Shown: positions 1 through 13,619, numbered from the stretch's first letter. The stretch: 64,000 bases of DNA from Uloborus plumipes (GCA_038373865.1 JAXGGA010000068.1:248001-312000); one strand, 5' to 3'. The notes: generated by a model not told the origin, from the letters alone. Numbers and translations are program-made.

Positions 1-916
1 AAAAATTGGAAAGTAGGGTTTTGAGATGGGGAATTTGTGTGTCGGTCGGTCTGTCTGTCGGTCGGTCTGTCTGTCTGTCCCCCCCCCCTAATAACTTTTG
101 AATGAACATTCCGATTTTAACAAACTTCTTTTTGTTGGAAAGATCTCCCCGAGAACAGCTCATTCCCATATTTGATTTTTCGATTTGAACAATTTTTGGT
201 TGAACTTTGAACCGTTCAAACAACCTGTCCCGCGATAATAACTTTTTAGTGAACAGTCCGATTTGAATAAACTTTTTTTTTGTTCGAAAGATCTTATCAA
301 GGATACTTAATTCCCGTATTTCCATTTCCAATTTGAACAATTTTTCATTCAACATGGAACCGTTTAAACAAGCTGTCACTTCTAATAACTTCTGAGTGAA
401 CAGTCAAATTTAAACAAACTTTTTTTGTTCAAAGGGTCTCAGCAATGATACTTCATTACCGTATTTAAATTTTCCATTGGAACATTTTTTCATTCAACAT
501 TGAACCGTTCAAGCAACCTTTCCCCACCTAATAACATTTAAGTGAACCGTCCGAATTGAATAAATCTATTTTTTGTTCGAAAGATCTCGGAGAGGCTCAT
601 TCCCATATTTCGCTGTTTGATTTGAACCATTTTTTGTTCAATGTTGAACCGTTCAGAAAAAAACAACATTAGAGCCAACGGGGAAATTTAAGTTGAATGT
701 TGATCCTGAACTTAAAGCCGGATTTCCTTCAAACTAACTTTGTAAGAAAAATGGTTTTGATAAATAAGGTATGAAAAGTACTTTTCTGAATAATCTTCTG
801 TGAGGACTCTGATTCCGACTTCAACTCCGCAAACATGGCGGAAATGCAGGCTCAAAAAAAAAAAAAAAAGACTGACTGTGCAGGCGATTTTTTGTTTATT
901 TATTCATTTGTTTTAT

Positions 917-947
<31 letters not shown>

Positions 948-1402
948 TTTTTTTTTCTTTTTTTTTGACAGACGATTTTTTTTGTAACAAAAATTTTTCA
1001 TTCACGAGGGCATTTTTCGAGACATTTTATTAACGGACGAGTTTTTTCTTTTTTTTTTTTTTTTTCTTTCTTTGATAAAATGTGTTTTGATGTTCTTTGT
1101 ACCTGTTTTTTTTTTTTTTTTTTGAAAACGATTGAGGAATTTTTCCACGGAAGAACTGTAACAGTTACATTCTTTAAAAGGTGCGACAAAACTTTATTTA
1201 TTCATTTATTTACTTTTTACGTGTCTATTTCATCTGATGAGAGGTGTATGTTTTGCTTTTAGAAATCAGCTTTAAGTGCTAAAAAGGTATGTTTGACATA
1301 ATTTTCAGTCTCAGATAATCAAGAGAATTATGATCAGATGCTAGAATGCCGATGTCGATGTACGGGAAAGTAGGCTCGTTTAGTTCATGACAGAACTTCT
1401 TG
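1..1402 (+). repeat. Dispersed repeat, copy A, with internal 147-bp tandem array
   Basis: This block is matched along nearly its full length, in the same orientation, by 5130-6618. Both have a (TCGG/TCTG)n tract, tandem units, a poly-A/T and (ATT)n section, and the shared end ...GACAGAACTTCTTGTT. The left edge is cut by the window. Between about 75 and 660 there are four head-to-tail units whose TAATAAC-type landmark falls at 89, 236, 383 and 529, a period of 146-147 bp. No transposase or reverse transcriptase frame is visible. The family is not recognised. The pyrimidine-rich and poly-A open frames in it are not credible genes. Confidence 0.8.
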
Positions 1403-4400
1403 TTTTATTTTATTTTAAATTTTATTGCCTGAAAACAATTCCTTAATAATCATGCAGTTGTCTCTCATCCCCGTAATGATGACAAAAAACCCTTCCCGAA
1501 CCAGATTCACCCTTAAATGTTGATTCTTCTAAGCCAAAACAAGAACGCCGTAATCGATTTAACTTCTTCCAATGGCAAAAAGGATATTCTGGTGAACTGG
1601 ACGAAATGTCCGCTCTATAACAGCGTAAGGAATGGGGGGCGACGGAATAAAATTCAGATTCGAAATGACCGCTCAGAGCTGTCCAGGTGATGGAACACGC
1701 GGAGTTTATAACGTAGTCCGTTGAAAACGAGTTTACATCCACGGTGAAATGGCGCTTGAGGTTCTGATGGAGCCACACTGGCAGAGATGGATGATCAGGG
1801 CGTCTGTTTTCAACCTGGTCTCGAGTTTAAAAAGGCTATAAATTATACAGCTCCTCCCAAAGAAAGTGCCATTTACTGTGAATGTCTAATAGCTTGTTTT
1901 GTTTCCTGGCTCTCAGATTCTTTCTTCTGCTGAGAAGGAGTGGGTGTGTACTGGAAAGATATTATGTATCTTTCCAAAAATGATGGCTACCAGTTTTTTG
2001 ACGGGTTGGTCACGTTTATTGAATTAAATATGTAGACTATTTTACTTCCGCTCCATTAAACGAAGCAAGAGTACGTTATGCCTGTTAAGTACCACTAATC
2101 ACCGAAAGAACTTAAAAAAAATATTTTTCTTTCATCGGATGCAATGATTTTCAATTTTGAAAAATCTATTTACGAATATAGTGTGATGCTGTATTTCTCA
2201 GATTCGGAGATGTAAAATGACATTAGAGAAATTTAGGTTATCAGTTTTTTCAGATAAACGAAGATATTTTTTCCTAAATACATCGCGTTAATCGGAACAA
2301 CTTTGCCAAATGGAAAATATGTGCTGATGTTTCAAAACTATGATAGTTGGTGCTCTTAACTTCTAAGTTCCAAAATTAGCCAATAGATGCTGCGATATCT
2401 TTGCGTCGTCAGTTTTTCCCGGAGAAAATGCATTTAAATGCAGCACGTGTAAAACACTTTACTCACATTTTAGCAACTTAGATAACATTGTTCGTATCTG
2501 TTAAAATTGGATATATCCTCGTCAATATGAACACACATTTTTAAAAAAAAATCTGGCTGCAGTCTTGTTAGTGTGAATGTTACTGAGAATTAATAGAGAT
2601 AGAACTGTTTTGGGAAAGAAAAATGTCCATACTTGTAGATTCTTTACAACGGAGAATGACTTCATGCCTGCTGAATATAGGGTATAAATAGTTAAAGGAA
2701 TTTAAAAAAAAAAATGAGCCCCGACTCGAGTACTGTATCGTAGAAATTTAGTGAGTTGCCTCAACTTTGGTTGGAAATACATAGAGTTAAATATTATCTC
2801 GAAGAATAAAAGCTCAGATTAGTAAGTATTCAGAAATTAGCAAGGATAGAATTTCTTTTTTCTTTTGAAATTCGTTGACCTTGGCAAAAATATTTTCTGT
2901 GCTAGCCCCTTCACCAAGAGGCTAGTGGATCTTTTTGCGGTTGAAGAATAAGGAGGAGGTCTCGCTTGTTTCAACAACGACGGTTAATTAGAGGAGCCCT
3001 GTTTTGCGCGAGGGGGGGGGACCTTAACTCAATCAGCCCTGGCGTCGGGGGTTGCCATGGTTGCCCGGGGTCGGCTTCGTCTCTTTTCCAATAAAACACG
3101 GAAAGGGTTTACGGATTGGAATAAACAGAGAACAGTTCGGGTCGCGACCTGCCTAATGACATCCTCCGCTAATCTTCAAAGACAGAGCCACCTCATCAGC
3201 TATTCTGCAAATTGTTCCTTTTCGATCCGCAACTCCCCCCGTTTGTCACTCCCCACCCAGTTTCGTTACTGCTGATCCAAAGGAAATTTGTAGTTCGGAC
3301 TGACGGGCAATATTTTCCGGTAAATATTAATTGAGGCTTTAAGAGCAATTACGCCACACATCATTCTTAATTGAGCTAATCAGTGTCATTAATAGAAAAA
3401 AATGCACTGTAAAGTTCACTTCCAAATTCACCCAAGCAACTATTATTATATAGTCATTAAATGACGGAATTTAAACCTTCGATGCAGTTTGACTTTTAGA
3501 ACATTTTTTAAGAGCTAGAACGCACTACTTTCACACCTAGCCTCTCTATTACACTACAAAATACTTTTTATGGAAACTTTGAAGTTTTGAGAGTATTGAC
3601 TAATAGAAGTTCTGCAATGCTTTATCATCGGCATTTGAAGTAGTAGAACTCTACAAAAAGAGTGAATTTTAATGGAGGCATTATTGCGTCTTCTAATGTG
3701 AACTGCTAGACTTGATTTTGTCAAGAAGTAATATGACTTCCCTAGCGCAAGCATACCATCACGTGTGCAGTTAATTATTTGAACTGAAAGTAGATTTATA
3801 GAGATATTTTGCTGAAATTTAAAGAAGATGATGCATATTGACATAATCACAAAGAGGTACCTCTGGTGGTTGTATTGGAAGAAAGAACTTTAAAATACGA
3901 ATTGGGTTACGTTTCATTGAAAAAAAAAAATATTCAGCTGTGAAGTTGCAAGGATTAATTAATCAAGCTGTTTATAATTTTCCATTACATTCAAAGTTTT
4001 AGTTTTTAAATCGATACAAGTTAAAAACTAACTTCAAACTGAAATCTTAATTTTCATTTTAAAAACTGAAAACGTAGTTTCCTACTTCAAACTTGCTTAG
4101 ACTACTTCTAGATTTTTCTCTCTTTTTATTTTCATTGAACTGGAAGAATTATCTTTAATTGCGATTAACTTTTGGCAGTAGTTTAAATTTTATTTCTGGA
4201 GTCGAAATCATTTGTTGTCATTGTCTTGTGCCAGCTAGGCAGGCAATTTAGGGAGCACTACTTCATTTTTTAAGCTGTACCGTAATTTGGTGTGAAGTCT
4301 GCTTTCCACGGTACACACATACCATAAGGATCCGTGTATAAGGTAGGTAACCATTCATTTAAATCCTTCTTAAAATCAATTTTAAACAAATCCTTGAATT

Positions 4401-5027
4401 TAAAATAAAAAATAATAATTTTTTTAATTTAGTTTTTTAACAGATTCACCACTAAGCCCTCAATGGATATCATTAGATTTTTTTCCTCTGAGCCCGATTT
4501 TTTATTTAAAATAAGAAAAATAAAAACTCATACTAATATGATTTCGACAAAAATGCTATGATGAGAACTGTATCGCGTTTTTCTTTCGTCGAGTTATTTT
4601 TTCTGTCAACGGTAGTCTTTATTGTCGAGTGGGATTGAAATATCACGAAAAGTACATGGCGTGATAATTTCCATTTGTGACTTCAGTTCTTGTTTGAAAT
4701 CGTGTAGGGTTACTTAACTGCTTCTTTTGAGATGCCGTGCGTGCAATTAAACGGGCCCACTAATGGAATCATGCAGGAACTGCTTTTTCTGTTACCTTTA
4801 TATTTCAATTGTAAATACTGTTAGTTCTGTGCATTAGCATTCTAATTATCTGCTGATGTAAACTCGGAGTTAATTTAAATGAATCGAAATCTGGAGACTT
4901 CTTATTCATTTACATTCGCCGCGTTTGATGTTCGGTTATCTCAGAATTCAGAACTTTCGTTTTTAGCCTACTTTCCCGTTAAAAATAAAAGAAAGACGAA
5001 AAAAGTATTAAAAGTAGCTTAATGCAT
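1403..5027. other. Unique AT-rich DNA between two repeat copies; no gene seen
   Basis: No coding potential stands out. Two stretches are less AT-rich than the rest: about 1440-1810, and about 2880-3290, which has a G run near 3012-3020 followed by CpG-containing sequence. They could be regulatory or old exonic DNA, but there is no frame with recognisable protein features. The remainder is A/T-rich with short homopolymers. Confidence 0.5.
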
Positions 5028-6618
5028 CTAAAAAATATCGCCAAGTCCAAAAAATATCGCCAAGTTAAAAAAAATATCGCCAAATCGAAAAAATATCGCC
5101 AAGTTAAAAAAATAAAAAGGTAAAATGAATATCGAAAAATTAAAAATTTGAAAGTAGGGTATTGAGATGGGGAATTTGTGTGTCGGTCGGTCGGTCGGTC
5201 GGTCGGTCTGTCGGTCGGTCTGTCTGTCCCCCCCTAATAACTTTTGAATGAACATTCCGATTTGGACAAACTTTTTTTTGTTGGAAAGATCTCGGCGAGT
5301 ACAGCTCATTCCCATATTTGATTTTTTGATTTGAACAATTTTTGGTTCAACTTTGAGCCGTTCAAAAAACCGGTCCCGCGATACTAACTTTTTAATGAAC
5401 AGTCCGATTTGAACAAACTTTTTTTTGTTGGAAAGAACTTTTCAAGGGTACTTCATTCCCGTATCTACATTTTCGATTTGAACAATTTTTCGTTCAACAT
5501 TGAACTGCTCAATCAAGCTGTCACCTCTAATATCTTTTGAGTGAACAGTCCGATTTAAATAAACTTTTTTTTGTTCGAAGGATCTCAGCAAGGATACTTC
5601 ATTACCGTATTTAAATTTTCAATTTGAACACGTTTTCGTTCAACATTGAACCGTTCAAGCAACCTTTCCCCACCTAATAACTTTTGAGTGAACCGTCCGA
5701 ATGGAATAAACTTTTTTTTGTTTGAAAGATCTCGGAGAGGCTTTCCCACACATTCCCATATTTCGCTTTTTGATTTGAACCATTTTTCGTTCAATAATGA
5801 ACCGTTCAGAAAAAAAAATTAACATTAGCGTCTACGGGGAATTTAAGTTGAATGTTGATCCTGAACTTAAAGTCGGATTTCCTTCAAACTAACTTTGTAA
5901 GAAAATGGTTTTGATAAATAATGTTTGTAACGTACTTTTCTGAGTAATTTTCTGTGAGGACTCTGATTCCGACTCCGACTCCACAAACATGGCGGAAATG
6001 TAGGCTCAGAAAAAAAAAATTACTGACTTGCAGACGATTTTTTGTTTATTTATTTATTCATTTGTTTTATTTTATTTATTATTATTATTATTATTTTTTT
6101 TTTTGGCAGACGATGGCAAAAATTTTTCATTCACGAGAACATTTTATTTTTTATTTATATTTAACAACTGGCAACAGATTAAAAGTGAAATTCGAGACAT
6201 TTTATTAACGGACGAGTTTTTTTTTTTCTTTTTTTTTTCTTTCTTTGATAAAATGTGTTTTGATGCTCTTTGTACTTTTATTTACTTATTTATTTATTTT
6301 ATTATTATTATTATTATTATTATTTTTTTTTTTTTTTTTGAAAACGATGGAGGATTTTTTCTACGGAGGAACTGTAACAGTTACACTCTTTAAAAGGTGC
6401 GGCAAAACTTTATTTATTCGTTAATTACTTTTTACGTGTCTATTTCATCTGATGAAAGGGGTATACTTTGCTTTTCGAAATCAGCTCTAAGTGCTAAAAT
6501 GGTATGTTTGACATAATTTTAAGTCTCAGATAATCAAGAGAATAATGATCAGATGCGAGAATGCCGATGTCGATGTACGGGAAAGTAGGCTCGTTTAGTT
6601 CTTGACAGAACTTCTTGT
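5028..6618 (+). repeat. Dispersed repeat, copy B, with internal 147-bp tandem array
   Basis: This is the second copy of the repeat at 1-1402. It starts with four closely spaced TATCGCCAA motifs (5035-5105), then a (TCGG)n microsatellite near 5180-5228. Four tandem units follow, with landmarks at 5235, 5382, 5528 and 5675 (146-147 bp apart). Next come poly-T and (ATT)n tracts, and the same terminal sequence as copy A. The copies are diverged by substitutions and homopolymer-length changes, so they are not a recent duplication. The sequence between the copies has no retroelement coding, so they are not readable as LTRs. Confidence 0.8.
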
Positions 6619-6786
6619 TACGTTTTTGCGAAATTTGTGCTTATATATGCAACTATCTGAAAGTATAATTCATTATGAAGTTTTATATATTTCTTCATTT
6701 TGGGGCTGAACTTGTTGAAATTCCAAACATGTAATTTAAGGTAGCAAAATACGGAGTGGGGTATAACAAAGGTTGTGTAAAGTTCG

Positions 6787-7320
6787 AAAATATTAACTGC
6801 GGATTGAAAACACCGATTGAGGTCCCAAAACATCTACTGTGGTTCAAACGCTCCGCTTGGTAGTCAGAATAACCGTTTTAAATCCTCAAATGCCGTTTAA
6901 AGAAAGAAACGAAAATAGATTTTCAAATCAAAAAACGTTGTCTGAATTTAAAAAAAATTCCGAATCCGAAAATAACATCTGAAATCCGAAAACATCGTGT
7001 GTGGTTTGAAAGCACCGTCTGACTTCCGAAAACATCAACTGAGATTCAAAACCATTGCTTGAATCTGCAAAAAGCGTATGAGATTCAAAAACATTGTCTG
7101 AATTTAAAAAAAAAAAAATCCGAATCCGAAAACAACATCTGAAATCCGAAAACATCGTGTGTGGTTTGAAAGCATTGTTTGACTTCCGAAAACATCAACT
7201 GAGATTCAAAGCCATTGCTTGAATCTGCAAAAAGCGTGAGAGATCCAAAAACATTGTCCGAAATTCGAGAATATTGTCAACTCCGAAAACAGCGTTTCAA
7301 ATCCGAAAATAGTACAAATA
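6787..7320. repeat. Tandem repeat, ~156-bp higher-order unit built of ~26-bp submonomers
   Basis: The motif TTGTCTGAATTT recurs at about 6938 and 7094, and a diverged TTGTCCGAAATT at about 7254, giving a 156-160-bp period. Within each unit a ~26-bp theme of the form GATTCAAAAACATTGTCTGA or AATCCGAAAACATCGTGTG is repeated about six times. The outer parts (6787-6920 and 7260-7320) hold only diverged submonomers. This is minisatellite-type DNA, and frames crossing it are repeat-derived. Confidence 0.8.
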
Positions 7321-7679
7321 ACATTTATAACAAATAGTTGTATACAACAAGAGGCTGTTCACTGGAGACACTCCAAAGTGTCCTAAGGTTCCGTCCGTGA
7401 AAACTGCCCGCTTTCTGTTCCAATATCATTCCTTTTGTAAGACAAGTTGTCGACGCGTTTTGTAAATAGACAATAATGGAGCTGGGAATAAATGTTACAA
7501 CAGTTAAGAGTAAGTACAATAAAAAGTTTCCGGAAATAATTTCCCTGTGGCTCTTAGTGGATGTATTACTTTAATACTCTGATAACTATTAGAGTATAAA
7601 AATCAAAGATTTTGAGGAATTTATAAAAATCGGGAGTTAAAAAAAAGGGGGGAGGGGGGACTGACAGTTGCTTTGTAAA

Positions 7680-8056
7680 ACATTTATTTCTAAACAAAAC
7701 TGCACTGCAAAACATGAACTGTTGTTTTTACAGTATAATACGGGCAGCAGAGGTTCCAATTTAAAACTGTAAAATGCACAGTAATAAACTTTAAAACTAG
7801 CAATTTTGCAGTTTCTTATTGTAAAGTTGGCAATTTTAGTTTGTTGCTTTAAAATTTAACTGTTACTGTAACTGTTAACTGTGTAAGTTATACTGTAAAA
7901 ACAGCAGTATAATACTTTCAGTAGAGGTTCCTGTTTAAAGCTGTAAAATTCACGGTAATAAATTATTAAATTAGCAATTTTAGTTTAGTACTATAAAAGT
8001 AGCAATTTTAGTTTATTACTGTAAAATTTTTACAGTAAATTCATTTTTTAGTGTAT
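7680..8056. mobile_element. MITE-like element rich in ACTGTAAAA / TTTTACAGT motifs (copy 1)
   Basis: The stretch is packed with direct and inverted ACTGTAAAAnnG and TTTTACAGTAATAAAC motifs. It includes the segment GTTGTTTTTACAGTATAATAC and ends in TTTTTTAGTGTA. The same segments and ending recur at 49258-49475. This suggests a short palindromic non-autonomous DNA element. Exact ends and target duplication are not clear. Confidence 0.55.
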
Positions 8057-11000
8057 ACAAGGAGAGGCTTGTATGGAGATGAAGAAAATAATGGATTTAA
8101 TTTGAAAATGTTGCTGTCTAAATATTCCGATTTTGATTTGGAATCATGGAATAATAATACAGAGACGAAATTTCTCATAAATGTCCCACAAATCCCCTTC
8201 CTGTTTCGAAAAATATTCCAGCTTCGAAATTCAATCCGTTTCGCGAAATACCACGCAGCACACACCTCTCAAGCCTGCAATCTGGTGGAAATGTGCTTCT
8301 ATATTTCGCCCCATTTTTATTCCCTCTGCCGTGTCCATTCACCCCCCTGTGTCCATCCCTCTGTATTTTTAACCCTCCGCCGTCGGCGGCTCGTCTCGCC
8401 GTGAATGACAAATATTTGACGGCGCAAATCGGTTTCCTCGACTCCGACATTTACTAATCGCAATTCGAGCGCAAATTACCGGTTTCGAGCGTTTTCGGCT
8501 ACTCCGGATTTTGATGTATGGCTCTGGGGTCCCACCCCCTTTGGCCCGATTCTCTCGTGCGAACCCCTCCTCGAGCGGTCATCCTTCTTCCAGCCTTCCC
8601 GAAACGTACATGTTCCTACCATGGACAGCACTCTCGCTTCTTTTGTCTCTTTCCAGAAAGTGTCAACCGTTTTTCAAATGATGTACCAAACCTCTTTTGT
8701 TTTTGCCCCCCTCTCGTGTCTTTTTCCTACGTGCCTCTGCTGTAATCAACTTAGTGAAAAGCTATTTTGCTTCACTTGTGTCACCCCCTCCACCCCCTTT
8801 TTTAAACCATAAAATATCGAAGAATTTGTATATGGAGTTTTATGTGTGTGTGTGTTTTTTTTTATTATTAAATGATTTTTTTTTTTTTTTTTTTTTTTGA
8901 CACATACTGAGGGGGTGTATTTATTTGTTTTATCCATTGCATGAGAGTCGAAAATTCGACCGTCAAAAATCCAAACGCGCGTTTCAAAGCTCTCTCAGAC
9001 GAAATTCGGTGATGTTTTAAAATATGTGTAATCGGTTTTTCCGCACAAAAATGAATTCAACTTTCTTTGGGTGAAGTCGGTGTAGTTCCCAGACATTCAT
9101 TTAATTCCTTTTTTTTCTTTAAACCATATAATAGTTAATCTCTCTCAGAGAATACAGAACTGTGAATATTTTCTTTTTGTTCAGTCAACAGTAGAAAATT
9201 CAGTTTTATTGAATATTGGTAAAAATTGCAATTACATATTGAAGCGTTATGTACTGTATTGGTCATACATATTGCACGAATAACATGCTATGCTCATAGA
9301 TATTGCATAACCACTTCATTTACTTAAATGACACATTATTTTCCTATATATTTACTTGGTTCTTTTCGAAAACCAGAACAATTTGAGAATACCTGTGAAC
9401 CCAATTACTGCGGATTTTGAAAGCTCTATTGCACTTGAAATATTACTCAAAGACTGCAGAGACGAAAAAAGATGAATTTCTGCTTCAAAATCTTCAATCA
9501 AAATACTAGCTTTTTGACAATCATATTTATCGCCTGGTAAGAAAAAAGAATTAACTGCTTAATTCGCACTTAATGTTAAAAGTTTAGCTCATAAAAGCTT
9601 GCAATATTTTTAAAGTAATAAAACATGTTATTCAATTAATTATATTTAAAAAAAAAACAATCGTTTTACTAACTGCGCTGTCAAATTGAACGTGCTCATC
9701 TAAAATTTGAAACGTACTTCTTTTCGCTCTATGAAAACACACAAACGGTTTTATTTTTTATACTCACATTAATCTAGTTTAACTTAAGGATTAACATTAT
9801 AATCGTTTGTTTATGCAGGAAGGGGTTCATACTTTTTAGGAGTCTTCTAGTTTTGGATTCTAGTTGATAAACGCCTTTATTTTTTGAGTTGAATGCTGAA
9901 ATAGAGTTTAATGTATTATTGTTTTTTTTTTATTTGAACTAATAAAATTCAAATTATGAGCAACATAATGCTCAATTCATGAAATGTTCGTTTTTAAAAA
10001 TGGAAAATGATTAGAAAGACGCCAGTTTTCGTATATAAACTGATAAAAGCTGAAACGAGAAAAATATTCTCCCAAGCTCATAAAAGAATTTCTCACTAAA
10101 TTAACAATAGGAAAAAAAAAATATTTTTTCCATAGACGATATCTTTCTGAGAGGGAAATAAAGCAAAAAAAAAAAAAAAACCATTTCCTCAACATTAATT
10201 CTAATTACTCATCTCAGATCTGTGATCCCAAATCCAGGGTCAAACACAAGGAAATAGCCGCAGCCTCTCACTTTCGCCCCATTGTCAACCATTGTCTCCA
10301 ATACCCCTTGTTTACTTCCTCCTACGAAAAAAATTAGTAAAACCGTACTCCACCACACGTATCCACCACAACACTGCCACCAATTCAATCAGCGCGATAG
10401 AGATGTGGAAATTCTAATGACGACAGCCAGCTTACGTAGTGACGAAATTCATGAATCATTCATACCATATGCTACACGTCTCTGTACGGGGAGTACAATA
10501 AGCATTGTGCACGAGACGTTGCGACTTGAAGGAGGAATACAAATTTGTGTTGCCGAAGTAATCACATAAATAAATTACAGCGCATTGCATTTAGTATTTT
10601 TAGAGCATTAGAATGCAGTAGACGAGGGAAATTTATTCTAGTAGGCACATTTGCGCATTACTTTATCAAGCCATTAAGAGTTGTGTTAATTTTTAAAAGA
10701 AATATGAATTTCTGTTGTGTCCAAAAGTAAAATAAGGAAGAAATCAATGTAGGAAGTTCCTCCACAGCTAGTCAATCCTTCTGTCCAAGTGCACTAATAT
10801 CAATTTTTGATCATTGGTTCTTATTATGGTTAAACTTAAAATTATTTCGCAAAATTGTTCGAATCGGTTAAAGCAGTCATCTGATAGCAAAGTAGTCTTC
10901 AGCTGCAAATAAGAAATTGTTTGTTACTGGGTATTGTTGGCCATTATTAGCAACGAGGTTGTAGATTTAATTTTTCAAAACCATTCTTTCGGCTTCATTT

Positions 11001-13362
11001 TTCGATAAAAAAAAAAGGTTACACACATACAATTTCCTTCCCTGAGCTATGTAAGTTAAAGCAAAAGCAATAGTCTTTGGTTACACTGTATATCGCGATG
11101 CATAGTCTAGCCAATATTGACATCGTAAGCTTGTACATTCTGTCTCCAATTGTCTTTATCATTTTCCCCCATATAGAGTTTATTTATTAGATTTGTTATC
11201 AGGGCTTGCCTAACCTGCAATCCTATAAGTCCGTGGATCTATGGACCACAATTTTTGTAGCATCAAAATAGGTTTTTTTTTTTTTCTTCTTCCTTCCTTT
11301 CTTTGAAACTACTGCTTTATAAACATGCAGATTTTTTGTGAGTGGGGCGCCGAATTTGACCAGAAGTTGAGTATCAACTCGGCTTTATCGCGCCCTTTTT
11401 GCAATGTAGCTACATGCATGTCCAACTAAACTAAATATGAATGTGCGCTGGAAATGTGAAAAAAAAAAAAAAAAATAAATAAATAGTGAATAATTTGAAA
11501 AAGTCTCGCAGCCAAAAGTTACTTTTGCGATGCTCCATACTAAGTGAGCAAAATCAGTAAGTTGATGGTGGATTAATAAAATCCATATTTGCTGTTAAGA
11601 ACTATTGTTTTTATGACAGCAATAAGCAAATAATTGATTAAAAAATAGCCACTAGAACAGAGAAGGAAAAAAAAACATAAACTGCTCCACAGGCAATGGA
11701 GCGACTTAGTCCCGATGCCACCCACCCAATCGAAAGCACCCTTCCCATCGTCGTATTTCGCACCCGATGGGCTGTTAATGTGTTTCCACTTGCAAGAGCC
11801 GCTACAGCACAAAAGAAAGGGGAACAACAAATCCCGCCGAATTAACGAGTCGAAAGACACACTTGATTGTGCCGAGCAAACTGACCGCGGCGAAAGCAGG
11901 TTCGTTATGCATTGACTGTGGTGTGAAGCCAGCAACCCATGGCTAGCTAGCGGGCCCCATCTTTTTTGGCATCATCATCATTACGGTGGTCGTCTCCTGT
12001 GGTCGTTGACCTTCATCCTAACCCCAATCTAGGTCATTGCTGCATCCGCTTTTCCAGTTGCCCCCCTTCTTTTGCCTCCCTCGACGCTGGTCAACCTTTG
12101 TCGGGGGCCATTCTGTCTCTGTGGTTCCGAATTATCGTGGCATAATTTCACTTTTGGTTCAGTGCCCAGCTATCTTTGACAATGTCGCACGGATGCACCA
12201 ACTTGGAATGGAAAAGGAAGTACAAAACCAATACTCTTTCTAAAAAAAACTATACGTAAATAATAAATAAATGTATATTCCTTGATGACTGTTTATAACC
12301 AAAACGATTATTATTCATGCATAACAATTCAACCAACTAACCTGCACAGCATTAAAAAAAAAAAAGGGGGCACTCATAGACAGCTATTAAAATTAATTTA
12401 AAATACACTCCTTACACACACACACACCTAATGCCACTAGTTAGCAATTGTACTTAAGATGTTGAACATTAAACCTTGCAGATAAACTGATGCAGTAAGT
12501 GCCGGTGATTACCATGGACATGGCTATCGCTCCCCAATGCAAGGAACCAACGGGACCTCCAGCCAAGTGAACAAACGCATAACTTTTCGCAAATGTTAAA
12601 ATGGGATTCAAATAGCAGATCACTGCTTGCAATCACCAATTTTCTGAACAAAATTAATCAGCTTAATTTCCAATACAAAAAAAAAAAGTTCAAAAATATT
12701 ACCTACTGTTGTCATAAAACTCCATTAACGAAATCTTTTGACCATTAAAAATATTAATAACACCCATAGTTCGTAGTTTAGGTCAGTTTATAAAACATTA
12801 AAGCTAGAACACACATTTATTTTTCGTTTAGCATTTCTAACCGAAATTACAAGAACAAGTGGCTGCACTTGATTTCGATTATTATGTTTGAATATTTCAA
12901 ATCAAAGAAAAAAAAGTTGACTTGATTGAAAATGACATGGAGAAAATTTGCAGGTGATTCAGAATTAGCCCTCCTTAGAACTAGATTTTTTATGCTTCAT
13001 CAGTTTGCACTTGTTTATGAAGCAACTATACTATCCATTACAACTGACATTGTTTCTTCTGTTTTTTAAATTTCATTGCCCATCATGAGCAATAAGTAAT
13101 TTTCTTCTTTGAAATGCTATAATGGTCAAAATTTGCAGATGGTATATTGACATTGAGCTTTTTTTTCTCGGTATATGTGTTTTTTTTCGGAAAGGTTACT
13201 TATTTTTGTATATTAGGTGGTAGTAATCTAAAAAAACGTCAGCAAACTTGTCTAACACATATGCAAATACAATTGTGTAATGATTGAACTAAGAAGAGCG
13301 GGTTAATCATCTGGAGCTTCTGCCCAGAAACCACGGCATTGCTCAATTCACTTCCATCAATC
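8057..13362. other. Non-coding AT-rich DNA with two GC-richer islands
   Basis: No convincing gene is present. The islands are about 8150-8640 (CpG-containing, around ACCCTCCGCCGTCGGCGGC at 8371-8389) and about 11690-12180 (CpG-containing, with G/C-rich and pyrimidine tracts). They are candidates for promoters, enhancers or diverged exons, but no splice-bounded frame is convincing. The remainder is AT-rich with poly-A/T tracts (for example 8877-8898, 10165-10182 and 11460-11475). Confidence 0.45.
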
Positions 13363-13535
13363 TACTGTTAAAACTATAGGTTGCACAAGGCACCTTTAAG
13401 GGTGAAACATTGTAGCCCCAACGGTACCCCCTGAATGAGCCGGGGAGTCAAGTGGTACCCTTAATTGGGTGCCACTGGTGCTACGACGTTTCACCCTTAA
13501 AGGTGCCTGGCACAACCTGTAGTTTTAACAGTGTA
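13363..13535. mobile_element. MITE, ~173 bp, with ~45-bp terminal inverted repeats
   Basis: The left arm TACTGTTAAAACTATAGG... is mirrored by ...AGTTTTAACAGTGTA on the right. The arms stay complementary through GGCACCTTTAAGGGTGAAAC, leaving a GC-rich centre with GGTACC-type sub-repeats. There is no coding capacity. This is the structure of a foldback non-autonomous DNA transposon. The superfamily was not assigned because no unambiguous target duplication was seen. Confidence 0.75.
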
Positions 13536-13619
13536 GTGCATCACGTGCAAGACACTCTTATTGCAGTAGTTAGCCACCGATTCGAACCTCAGGTCAAACA
13601 CCATTTGCATCGGATTCAA

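Noticed and set aside
75..660. Regular repeats as a CRISPR array
   Set aside because: The units are 147 bp, contiguous and diverged, without short identical repeats and unique spacers, and the DNA is eukaryotic.
3048..3065. RFX X-box at GTTGCCATGGTTGCC
   Set aside because: The two half-sites are in direct, not inverted, orientation, unlike a true X-box.
1..6618. The two 1.4-1.5-kb direct copies as LTRs of one retrotransposon
   Set aside because: The 3.6 kb between them has no gag, protease, reverse transcriptase or integrase motif. The copies lack TG...CA ends and contain tandem arrays untypical of LTRs.
12441..12632. Minus-strand peptide with HLAGGPVGSLHWGAIAMSMV as an exon of a membrane protein
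   Set aside because: The stretch looks protein-like, but I cannot place it in a family. The flanking splice sites are weak (acceptor unclear, donor GTTTAA). A tblastn search could revive it.
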